Shown here piece by piece: positions 7,184 through 15,900 of a stretch of DNA of 34,873 nt. Position 1 is the stretch's first letter. Each line of letters opens with the position of its first letter. The translations under genes and the position numbers were made by a program. The notes under the pieces were generated by a model. It ran no database searches, was not told where the DNA came from, and saw only the letters and a list, made by a program, of their open reading frames with translations. Origin of the DNA: Alloprevotella sp. (GTDB taxonomy: Bacteria; Bacteroidota; Bacteroidia; Bacteroidales; Bacteroidaceae); the NCBI GenBank assembly GCA_017477205.1, contig JAFUXE010000024.1, positions 1 through 34,873 of the forward strand. Direction: 5' to 3'.

Positions 7184-10093
7184 CTATTTGGCAAGTTCCT
7201 GATACAACTTAAACAACTCTGCTACGCACTGGCTTTCGGTCATGGTTTTGACGGAGAAGCCATAGGCGCGCATGACGGCGCGGTCGTTCTCCTGATGGGC
7301 GCGGCGCAGTTCTACGGGCATGGTCAGTTCGTCGTAGAGGTCTGCGAGGCTGGAGTCGGGATACTTGGCGCGTGCATCGAGGATGGCCTGTGCCGTCTGC
7401 CCTATCCTCTCCCGCTGCTCTTCTGTGGGAGTAGGCCATGGGAAGTTGTTGTAGACGTTGGAGGCTGAATACTGATAGTCGCTCTTCATCCTGCCAGCTA
7501 CAGCACGCATCCAAGCCATGTGGACGTTGGAGATTATAATACCAAAATCGTACAGGGTGGCATCTGGCACAATGAGGGCACTTCCATTAATAATGGTATC
7601 TGGTGTCATAATCGACACAGGGATATACCTACGTCGCTCCGATGAAACTTTAGGGATGACCAGCATATTTGTGTCGGGCTGACGTATTTCGCCAAACAGC
7701 CAAGGTGTATCGGCAAGCTTTAGTGTCTGAGGACGATTGCTTGCTGCGCGGAATTCGCGTGTCATTTGCAATCTGTTCGAAATGAAACCAGATTTCCTGA
7801 GGTCTGCGGGGGATGCGTCTTTCAACCACAGACACCAACGTTCGCGCTTATTGATTATTTCTGCCCCGCCAGCATACTTGCGAATGAAACGTTCGTTGCT
7901 TGCAGACTCCCGCAGAAGTTCTTCAACATCTTCGCAATCGAGAATCAGATGGCCATCATCAATTGGCATGCTACCATAAAGCATTTCTGGCACATTACAA
8001 ATTGGTCTTTCTCGCTTGTCAATGAACAATGGACTCCCTGCGACAAGATATGGGTTGATTTCGCTGGCCTCTTTTGTTGATTCTCCATCGAAAATATATT
8101 TCGTATCGCTATTTTTACCACAGACGAAACCAATGATTACACAATGTACATGGGCTTTTTCTGAAGCCTCGCTGTCCCAACGGAAAGTTCGACGGGCAAA
8201 AATGATATTGATTTCCTGTTTGTATAAATCACGCCAAAGAATGGGAACTTGTTCTCCTTGTGTTATTGAATTTGTTGATACAAATGCTACTTTGGTCTTT
8301 GTGCCGCAAATGGTAGATAGTGCTTTCTTATACCATCCAGCGACATAGTCTATGTTGCCAACACCCCGCATCTTCTTGTCGAACAGATGCATAAGATCAT
8401 CTTTTTGCTCCTTCGTCTGCTCCTTCTTCCCCACAAACGGAGGATTGCCCATGATGTAGTCGTAGTGAACCTGATAGCGCATCGTTTCGGGCTTAGAATG
8501 TCCATCAAAATGCTGCGTTACGATGTTGACTTCGTTATATCCGACTACGGGCTCGCTGGCCATCATCGCTTCGGGTTCGACAATCAGGTGAACGTTCTTG
8601 GCTTTGATCGTAGGAATGTCCGTAGGCACTTCTATCACGTCCCACTCCATGCGGAGGGCGTTGCCTTCGCGGATGTTGGTGTAGGTTTTGAGGGGCAGAA
8701 AGTCGATGTCCTGCTGGATTATCTTCTCCGTTTCTGCCAGTATCTGGGCTTCGCTAATCCAGAGAGCCGTAGTGGCGACGGTGACGGCGAAGTCGTTGAT
8801 TTCGATGCCGTAGAACTGCCGGATGTTTACCTTGATGGGGTTCACGAAGGCACCCATGAGGGTCTGTCCGCGATAGCGTTCACGGATGACTTCGTTCTCC
8901 AGACGACGCAGGGAGAGGTAGGTCTCCGTCAGGAAGTTGCCGCTTCCGCAGGCGGGGTCGAGGAACGTCAGTGAAGCGAGCTTGTCCTGATACTCGTCGA
9001 GCTTTCGCACGCGCACGCGTTCCACTTTCTCTTCAAGGATGCCGTCGAGCTCGCGGCGCAGGTCGCTGAGAAAGAGCGGGTCGATGACCTTGTGGATGTT
9101 TTCTATCGAGGTGTAGTGCATGCCGCCCGAGCGGCGCGTCTCGGGATTCAGCGTCGATTCGAAGACGGCGCCGAAGATGGTGGGGGATATCTCGCTCCAG
9201 TCGAAGTCAAGGGCGGCATTCTGCAAGAGCGTCTGCTTCAGTTCCTCCGTGAACTGCGGGATTTCTATCTCCTCCCGGAACAGTCCGCCGTTGGTATAGG
9301 GGAATGCCTTGAGGTCATCCTTCAGGTACTTGCTGCGACGCTCCTGCGGAGTGTCAAGCACCTCGAACAGGCGCAACAGTGCATTGCGCAGGTCGTCGGC
9401 ATCGTAGCGGTTCAGGTAGTCGTGGAACTGGTCGTGGGCAAAGACGCCGGCATCCTCGGCATAGAGGCAGAAGACGATGCGCACGCACAGGATGTTGAGC
9501 CATCGCAGGGCCTCGGCCGAATCGTCGTCGTACTGTCCGAGGAGGGCATCGTAGATGCGCCCGACGATTTCGCCTGCCTGCATAGAGACTTCCATCTCCT
9601 TCCTGAGATGTTCGCTCTTTACGTCCACGAGGAACTGCAGGCGGTAGTATTCCTTGCCCAGATTCTCCAGCAGAATGCTCTCCGGCTCGCCGTTGGGCTG
9701 CTCCATGTCATAGACGAGGAACTCCTGAAAGTTGCAGGCTACAATCCAGCGGGGACGCTCAGAATAAGGCAGTTCGGCAGAATAGCGCTTGGCCTGCTGG
9801 AAGGGCGTGAGGCGCTGGCCGTCGCTCTGCGTGATAGGCGCACGCAAGTCCTTGTTTATAGATTTCTGTTCGATGAGTACGCGTGTGGCTCGGATGTGTC
9901 CGTCAATGAAGTTGGTGGCATCCACCTTCACCTGCTCCTCGTAGCGTATGAAGTCCGCGATGTTCTCCACGCCATAGACGTTTTGCAGGAGGTCGGCCCA
10001 GAATATCTGCGAGTCGCCCTTTTCGTATCCGCGTCCTTTCCATCGCTGGGCGAATTCTGCTGCCGCAGCTGCTATCTGTTTCTCTGTCTTCAT
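7184..10093 (-). CDS. MmeI-like type IIL restriction-modification enzyme
   Basis: One polypeptide carries both activities. Numbering is from the ATG at 10105. The nuclease part has D68-X10-E79-Q-K81, the D...ExK motif of MmeI-type enzymes. A helical spacer follows (about 180-370). The methyltransferase has SAM motif I DPACGSGNFL (383-392) and catalytic motif IV NPPF (554-557), typical of adenine-N6 methylation. Residues about 650-900 are the likely target recognition region. MmeI-like proteins are about 900-1000 residues, so this one is full length. I prefer the ATG at 10093 (MKTEKQIAAAAAEF) over 10105 because homologues usually start this way; the four extra residues are otherwise harmless. 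It lies just upstream of the RAYT gene on the same strand. No separate methylase or specificity gene is needed or present. The recognition sequence cannot be predicted from the sequence. Confidence 0.88.
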   Translation of the reverse strand: MKTEKQIAAAAAEFAQRWKGRGYEKGDSQIFWADLLQNVYGVENIADFIRYEEQVKVDATNFIDGHIRATRVLIEQKSINKDLRAPITQSDGQRLTPFQQAKRYSAELPYSERPRWIVACNFQEFLVYDMEQPNGEPESILLENLGKEYYRLQFLVDVKSEHLRKEMEVSMQAGEIVGRIYDALLGQYDDDSAEALRWLNILCVRIVFCLYAEDAGVFAHDQFHDYLNRYDADDLRNALLRLFEVLDTPQERRSKYLKDDLKAFPYTNGGLFREEIEIPQFTEELKQTLLQNAALDFDWSEISPTIFGAVFESTLNPETRRSGGMHYTSIENIHKVIDPLFLSDLRRELDGILEEKVERVRVRKLDEYQDKLASLTFLDPACGSGNFLTETYLSLRRLENEVIRERYRGQTLMGAFVNPIKVNIRQFYGIEINDFAVTVATTALWISEAQILAETEKIIQQDIDFLPLKTYTNIREGNALRMEWDVIEVPTDIPTIKAKNVHLIVEPEAMMASEPVVGYNEVNIVTQHFDGHSKPETMRYQVHYDYIMGNPPFVGKKEQTKEQKDDLMHLFDKKMRGVGNIDYVAGWYKKALSTICGTKTKVAFVSTNSITQGEQVPILWRDLYKQEINIIFARRTFRWDSEASEKAHVHCVIIGFVCGKNSDTKYIFDGESTKEASEINPYLVAGSPLFIDKRERPICNVPEMLYGSMPIDDGHLILDCEDVEELLRESASNERFIRKYAGGAEIINKRERWCLWLKDASPADLRKSGFISNRLQMTREFRAASNRPQTLKLADTPWLFGEIRQPDTNMLVIPKVSSERRRYIPVSIMTPDTIINGSALIVPDATLYDFGIIISNVHMAWMRAVAGRMKSDYQYSASNVYNNFPWPTPTEEQRERIGQTAQAILDARAKYPDSSLADLYDELTMPVELRRAHQENDRAVMRAYGFSVKTMTESQCVAELFKLYQELAK

Positions 10094-10207
10094 GATGAAT
10101 CTCATGCTTCCCGCTGGGCGCGCATGGGCACAGGGGGGGGCTGGCTGTTAAGGAATTAAGGTATGCAATATATTTTGGCCTGGTAGGTCCAAGTGCTTTG
10201 ACATCGA

Positions 10208-10224
10208 TTGTCGCGACAAAGATA
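10208..10224 (-). promoter_or_regulatory. Candidate promoter -7 box with overlapping 12-bp palindrome
   Basis: On the minus strand TATCTTTG (10224-10217) fits the TAnnTTTG box. The upstream TTTG box is not clean (ATTG at a 22-bp spacing). A perfect palindrome TTGTCGCGACAA (10208-10219) overlaps this box and could be an operator for the restriction enzyme gene. Transcription would start near 10210, leaving a leader of about 115 nt. Confidence 0.4.
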
Positions 10225-10278
10225 GTGAAAAATCGGAAACCGACGACAATTATTCAGCCATTATCACTCCGAGGGCGA

Positions 10279-10938
10279 CTATAGCCCGGGACAGAGAGAG
10301 GGGCTGGAGAGACTGGGCACGACGAGGTCGGCGAGGGGAGCCACCTCGGAAGCGGGACACGTCGTGGTGAGGGCCACGACGAGGGCGCCGCTTGCGCGGG
10401 CAGCGCGCAGGCCGTTGGGACTGTCCTCAATGGCGAGGCAGGCTTCGGGGGCGACGCCCAGACGGCGGGCGGCAAGGAGGAAACAGTCCGGCGCAGGCTT
10501 TGACCGGGGAACGTCCTCAGAGGTGACGATGCAGTCGAAACGGGCGTCGAACTCGGGATGGCTGGCACGGACGTGCCGCATCTTGGCAGCATCGCTGCTG
10601 GTGACGAGCGCCAGGGGGATGCCACGACGGCGCAGGGCCTCCAGGAACTGCCGGGCTCCCTCCACATAGGGATAGTCCATCTGGTCCTCGAAGGCCGACA
10701 GCCGACGGTCTATCCACGCGACGTCCTCGGGCGCAGGAAAATAGTCGGCTTTTATCTGCACCAGCGTCTGCCCCTTGATGCGGCGGGCAAAGTCGGGGAC
10801 ATTGGGGAAGCGCTCGCGCCCCACGTGCCCCCAGAAACGGCTGTACTGCCCCTCGGTGTCGAGCACGACGCCGTCGCAGTCCAGCAAGGCGGCGCGAATC
10901 TCGCGGCCGCAGATGCGCAGCGGGTCTTTCTGTATCAT
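10279..10938 (-). CDS. HAD-superfamily phosphatase / beta-phosphoglucomutase-like
   Basis: Four HAD motifs are present: motif I LLDCDGVVLDTEG (the nucleophile Asp is the first D of DCDG), motif II TSSDAAKMRH, the lysine motif SKPAPDCFLLAARRLG, and motif IV IEDSPNG. The inserted helical cap after motif I (FWGHVGRERFPNVPDFARRI onward) fits the phosphoglycolate phosphatase / beta-phosphoglucomutase group. A substrate cannot be assigned. An ATG at 10983 would lengthen the protein by 15 residues. However, a TATCTTTG promoter box lies at 10966-10959 on this strand, so transcription should begin after that ATG. I therefore place the start at 10938. The gene is upstream of and divergent from the PurF-like gene. 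Confidence 0.8.
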   Translation of the reverse strand: MIQKDPLRICGREIRAALLDCDGVVLDTEGQYSRFWGHVGRERFPNVPDFARRIKGQTLVQIKADYFPAPEDVAWIDRRLSAFEDQMDYPYVEGARQFLEALRRRGIPLALVTSSDAAKMRHVRASHPEFDARFDCIVTSEDVPRSKPAPDCFLLAARRLGVAPEACLAIEDSPNGLRAARASGALVVALTTTCPASEVAPLADLVVPSLSSPSLCPGL

Positions 10939-10958
10939 GGCTTTTGCGTTTTTGTGTG

Positions 10959-10966
10959 CAAAGATA
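10959..10966 (-). promoter_or_regulatory. Promoter -7 box for the HAD phosphatase
   Basis: The minus strand reads TATCTTTG, a perfect TAnnTTTG box, about 20 bp upstream of the chosen ATG at 10938. A matching TTTG box at the usual distance is not obvious. The box decides the start of the gene. Confidence 0.5.
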
Positions 10967-11116
10967 ACAAATACATCTTTCACATTTCTATTTTTTAATC
11001 TTTCATTTCTAATTTATCTCACCTTTCTTTTCGCTTCCCTGCCACCACGGAGCTTCGCCCCTCGGGGTTGACGGACGCTGAAAGGTTCAATGAAATTCCT
11101 GTTTTTTTATTTTTCA

Positions 11117-11148
11117 TTTCTAATTTTCAATTTAAATTCCTATTTTTG
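11117..11148 (+). promoter_or_regulatory. Promoter of the purF-like/carAB operon
   Basis: TATTTTTG at 11141-11148 fits TAnnTTTG, with TTTC (one mismatch to TTTG) at 11117-11120, 20 bp upstream. Transcription should begin near 11155, about 20 nt before the ATG at 11176. The surrounding 10990-11140 stretch is AT-rich and contains two near copies of TTTTCATTTCTAATTT. Confidence 0.6.
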
Positions 11149-11175
11149 TAGCCCAATCACAGCATACGAGAGAAG

Positions 11176-12999
11176 ATGGAACAACTTAAGCACGAATGTG
11201 GCGTGGCGATGGTGAGGCTGCGCAAACCGCTCAGCTTCTATGAGGAGAGGTACGGCACGTGGCAGTATGGCTTGCAGAAGCTGTACCTGCTGATGGAGAA
11301 GCAGCACAACCGCGGACAGGAGGGCGCAGGCCTTGCCTGCGTGAAGATGCACGCCGAGCCTGGCGAGGAGATGATATACCGCGAGCGTGCCGAGGGCAGC
11401 CACGCCATAGAGGAGATATTCGCCTCGGCGCAGGGAAAACTGGTGGACGAGGAGGCTGCGGCGGACTCCTACCACCAACTTCCGTATGCGGGAGAGATTT
11501 ACATGGGCCACCTCCGGTACTCGACAACCGGCAAGCGTGGCCTTTCTTATGTCCATCCCTTCATGCGCCGCTCGAACTGGAAGGCGAAGAACCTCTGCGT
11601 CTGCGCAAACTTCAACATGACGAACGTGCCGGAGATTTTCGAGAGCATCGCCTCAAAGGGGCAGCATCCGCGCATGATGTCGGACACGTTCATCCTGCTG
11701 GAGCAACTGGGGCACCGCCTTGACCGCGAGAGCGAGCGATGCTTTCAGGAAGCCGTGACCCGCGGCCTGAGAGACCTGGAAATCACGCACTACATTGAAG
11801 AGAATATAGAGATTGCGAACATCCTGCGCCAGGCGGCACCCGTCTGGGACGGCGGCTACGTCGTCATGGGAGCCACGGGCTCGGGAGAGACCTTCACCCT
11901 TCGCGACCCCTGGGGCATACGCCCTGCCTACTGGTATGCCGACGAGGAGGTGATGGTCGTGGCCTCGGAGCGTCCCGTCATACAGACGGCCTTCGGCCTC
12001 GAAAGCTCGCAGATACACGAGTTGAAGCCCGGCGAGGCGCTCCTGATGCGCCGCGACGGCAGTTTCCGCACGGAGCAGATACTGCCCGCACGGAACTTCA
12101 GTGCATGCAGCTTCGAGCGCATATACTTCAGCCGCGGCAACGACCGCGACATCTACCTTGAGCGCAAGCGTCTGGGAAGGCAACTCGTCCCGGCCGTCGT
12201 GAACGCCGTCAAGGGGGAGCTGCAGGACACGGTATTCTCCTACATCCCGAACACGGCAGAGGTGGCATACTACGGCATGGTGGAGGGACTGCGCGAGATA
12301 GCCCCGGGACACGAGGTGCGCACGGAGAAGGTCGTCTGGAAGGACATCAAGATGCGCACCTTCATTGCCGAAGGCAACAGCCGCAACGACCTGGCAGCAC
12401 ACGTTTATGACATCAGCTACGACAGCGTGCGCCCATACCGCGACAACCTCGTCGTCATCGACGACAGCATCGTGCGCGGCACGACGCTGCGCGAAAGCAT
12501 CATCCGCATCCTTGACCGCCTGCACCCCAAGCGCATCGTCATCGTATCGTCATCGCCACAGGTGCGCTACCCCGACTTTTACGGCATCGACATGTCGGGC
12601 ATGGACGAGTTCATCGCCTTCCGTGCCGCCGTGGAGATGCGGCGCGAACGCGGCGAGGAGGAACTCCTCTACGACATCTACCGCAGGTGCTGCGAACAGC
12701 TGGCATCCGAGGGCGGAGAACTGCACAACTGCGTTCGCGACCTCTACCGCGACTTCTCGCAGGAGGACATCTCCCGCAAGATGGCAGAGATGCTGCGTCC
12801 CGATGACATCAAGGCTGAGATAAAAATCGTGTTCCAAAGCCTCAAGGGCCTGCACGAAGCCTGCCCCCAGACGCCCGGAGACTGGTACTTCTCGGGCCAC
12901 TACCCCACCCCCGGCGGCACAAGGCGCGCCTGCGAAGCCTACGTGCGATTCTACGAAGCCAACCGGGAACTCCTCAGACAAAAAACACTGACAATATGA
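11176..12999 (+). CDS. Amidophosphoribosyltransferase-like protein (long PurF paralogue)
   Basis: The N-terminal half is a class II glutamine amidotransferase (HECGV with Cys8 as likely nucleophile, then KQHNRGQEGAGLA, then GHLRYSTTG). The C-terminal half is a phosphoribosyltransferase with the PRPP-binding motif VVIDDSIVRGTTLRE (from residue 426). PurF makes phosphoribosylamine from PRPP and glutamine in purine synthesis. At 607 residues this protein is about 100 longer than typical PurF, as in the long paralogue that Bacteroidetes keep beside the carbamoyl-phosphate synthase genes. The first ~7 residues could be a short propeptide. Its stop overlaps the carAB start (ATGA at 12996-12999), implying translational coupling. 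Whether it is the housekeeping PurF or a specialised paralogue cannot be told from this window. Confidence 0.85.
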   Translation: MEQLKHECGVAMVRLRKPLSFYEERYGTWQYGLQKLYLLMEKQHNRGQEGAGLACVKMHAEPGEEMIYRERAEGSHAIEEIFASAQGKLVDEEAAADSYHQLPYAGEIYMGHLRYSTTGKRGLSYVHPFMRRSNWKAKNLCVCANFNMTNVPEIFESIASKGQHPRMMSDTFILLEQLGHRLDRESERCFQEAVTRGLRDLEITHYIEENIEIANILRQAAPVWDGGYVVMGATGSGETFTLRDPWGIRPAYWYADEEVMVVASERPVIQTAFGLESSQIHELKPGEALLMRRDGSFRTEQILPARNFSACSFERIYFSRGNDRDIYLERKRLGRQLVPAVVNAVKGELQDTVFSYIPNTAEVAYYGMVEGLREIAPGHEVRTEKVVWKDIKMRTFIAEGNSRNDLAAHVYDISYDSVRPYRDNLVVIDDSIVRGTTLRESIIRILDRLHPKRIVIVSSSPQVRYPDFYGIDMSGMDEFIAFRAAVEMRRERGEEELLYDIYRRCCEQLASEGGELHNCVRDLYRDFSQEDISRKMAEMLRPDDIKAEIKIVFQSLKGLHEACPQTPGDWYFSGHYPTPGGTRRACEAYVRFYEANRELLRQKTLTI

Positions 13000-15900
13000 A
13001 ATACAACGCAACACTCGTACTTAGCAACGGCGCACGTTTCCACGGCGTCAGCTTCGGCTACGAAAAGTCCGTGGCAGGAGAAGTGGTCTTCAACACGGCC
13101 ATGACGGGTTATCCCGAAAGCCTCACCGACCCCAGCTATGCGGGACAGCTGATGACGCTCACCTTCCCCCTGGTCGGCAACTACGGCGTACCGGACTCCG
13201 GCGCCACGGAGGGAAACGCCCTCTCCGGCTTCATGGAGAGCGAACGCATCCATGCGAAAGCGCTCATCGTAGCGGACTACAGCGAGGAGTTCTCCCACTG
13301 GAACGCATGCGAGAGCCTCGCCGAATGGCTGAAGCGCGAGAAGGTGCCGGGCATCACGGGCATTGACACGCGCGAACTCACGAAAGTGCTGCGCGAACAT
13401 GGCGTCATGATGGGAAAAATAATCATAGATAGCCCGGAAAACGCAGATTCCCCGGAAATCCCGGAAACTCCAGACTATGGCTCAATAAACTGGGTGGAGA
13501 AGGTGAGCTGCAAGGAGGTCGTCACGTACAACGAAGGCGCAGAAAAGCGCGTCGTGCTCGTAGATTGCGGCGTGAAGCACAACATCATCCGCAACCTCGT
13601 GCGCCGTGGCGTGGAGGTGATACGCGTGCCCTGGGACTACGATTTCAATCAGCTGGAGTTTGACGGCCTTTTCCTTGCCAACGGCCCCGGCGACCCGGAC
13701 ATGTGCGAGAAGACGGTGGAGAACATCCGCCGCTTCCTGCAAAACCCCAGCGTGCGCCCCTGCATGGGCATCTGCATGGGCAACCAGCTGCTCTCGAAAG
13801 CAGCCGGTGCTACCATTTACAAGTTGAAATACGGCCACCGCAGCCACAACCAACCCGTCCGCATGGTGGGCACAAACCGCTGCTTCATCACGAGCCAGAA
13901 CCACGGCTACGCTGTTGACACCTCCACGCTGTCGGCAGATTGGGAGCCGCTTTTCGTGAACATGAACGACGGCTCGAACGAGGGCATACGCCACAAGACA
14001 AACCCCTGGTTCAGCGCACAGTTCCATCCCGAGGCCGCCAGCGGCCCGCTGGACACGGAATTCCTCTTCGATGTATTCGTAAAAAGCCTCACCCCCGACC
14101 CCTTTCCCAAGGAGAGGGGGATAGATAGTTCTATCATTGAAAACATCAACGATAAAAGTAACTACTCCCCTCTCCTTGGGAAAGGGGTCGGAGGTAAGGC
14201 TAAAGTCCTCCTCCTCGGTTCCGGCGCGTTGAAGATTGGCGAGGCAGGAGAGTTTGACTACTCAGGTTCGCAAGCCTTGAAAGCCCTTCACGAGGAGGGC
14301 ATTGAGACGGTGCTCATCAACCCCAACATCGCCACCGTGCAGACCTCGGAAGGCGTGGCCGACAAGATATACTTCCTCCCCGTGACACCCTTCTTCGTGG
14401 AGCGCGTCATCGAGAAGGAGCGTCCGGACGGCATCCTGCTGGCATTCGGCGGACAGACGGCGCTGAACTGCGGCGTGGAACTCCACCGAAGCGGTGTGCT
14501 GGAACGCTACGGCGTCCAAGTTCTCGGCACTCCCGTACAAGCCATTATGGACACGGAGGACCGCGAGCTCTTCGTGGAGAAGCTCAACGAAATAGACGTC
14601 AAGACTATCAAGAGCGAAGCCTGCGAAAGCATGGAAGACGCGCGCCGTGCCGCACGCGAACTGGGCTACCCCGTCATCGTCAGGGCGGCATACGCCCTCG
14701 GCGGCCTGGGCAGCGGCTTCTGCGACAACGAGGAGGAACTGGACCGCACCTGCGAAAAAGCGTTCTCATTCTCGCCGCAGGTGCTGGTGGAAAAGAGCCT
14801 AAAGGGATGGAAAGAGATAGAATACGAGGTGGTGCGCGATTGCTACGACAACTGCATCACGGTCTGCAACATGGAGAACTTCGACCCACTGGGCATACAC
14901 ACAGGAGAGAGCATCGTCATCGCCCCCTCGCAGACGTTGACAAATGCGGAGTACCACAAGTTGCGCGCCCTGGCCATAAAGATTGTGCGCCACATCGGCA
15001 TCGTAGGCGAGTGCAACGTGCAGTATGCCCTTGACCCCAACTCCGAGGACTATCGTGTCATCGAAGTCAACGCCCGCCTCTCGCGCTCCTCGGCCCTTGC
15101 CAGCAAGGCAACGGGCTACCCGCTGGCCTTCGTGGCCGCCAAACTGGGCTTGGGCTATGGCCTCTTTGAACTGAAAAACTCCGTAACGAAGGACACGTCA
15201 GCCTTCTTCGAGCCTGCCCTGGACTACGTAGTCTGTAAGATTCCGCGCTGGGACCTCGGCAAGTTCCGTGGCGTGAACCGCGAACTGGGCTCATCAATGA
15301 AGAGCGTGGGCGAAGTGATGGCCATCGGCCGCACCTTCGAGGAAGCCATCCAGAAGGGCATCCGCATGGTAGGCCAAGGCCTGCACGGCTTCGTGGGAAA
15401 CAAGGAGCTGAAGATTGCGGACATCCGCGCAAGCCTCGCCGCACCTACGGACAAGCGCATCCTGGTCATCGAAAAAGCCTTCTTCGACGGCATGACGGTA
15501 GATGAAATCCACGAACTCACGAAGATTGACAAGTGGTTCCTCCACAAGCTGGAACACATATATAATATAAACAAGGCTCTGAAGGCGGCCACGCTGCCCC
15601 TGTCCCACGACCTCCTCCGCAAAGCCAAGACATACGGATTCACGGACTTCCAGGTTGCCCGCGCCCTGCACATGGAGAAGGAAATGGAGATGGAGCAGGC
15701 ACAACTGCTCGTACGCCAATGGCGCAAGGAGGCAGGCATCCTGCCCTACATCAAGCAGATAGACACGCTTGCCGCCGAATACCCCGCACGCACGAACTAC
15801 CTCTACATGACCTACGGCGCCGTGGCACACGACATCACCCCGTCGGAGGCAGGCGCAAAGTCCGTCGTCGTGCTTGGCTCCGGTGCCTACCGCATCGGCT

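Noticed and set aside
6060..10105. Restriction gene plus RAYT as a classical insertion sequence
   Set aside because: No terminal inverted repeats or target duplication could be found at either end.
9092..10159. 355-codon plus-strand frame opposite the restriction enzyme
   Set aside because: The minus-strand frame has clear nuclease and methylase motifs; this one has none.
10939..10983. Earlier ATG for the HAD phosphatase at 10983
   Set aside because: A TAnnTTTG box at 10966-10959 puts the transcript start downstream of it.
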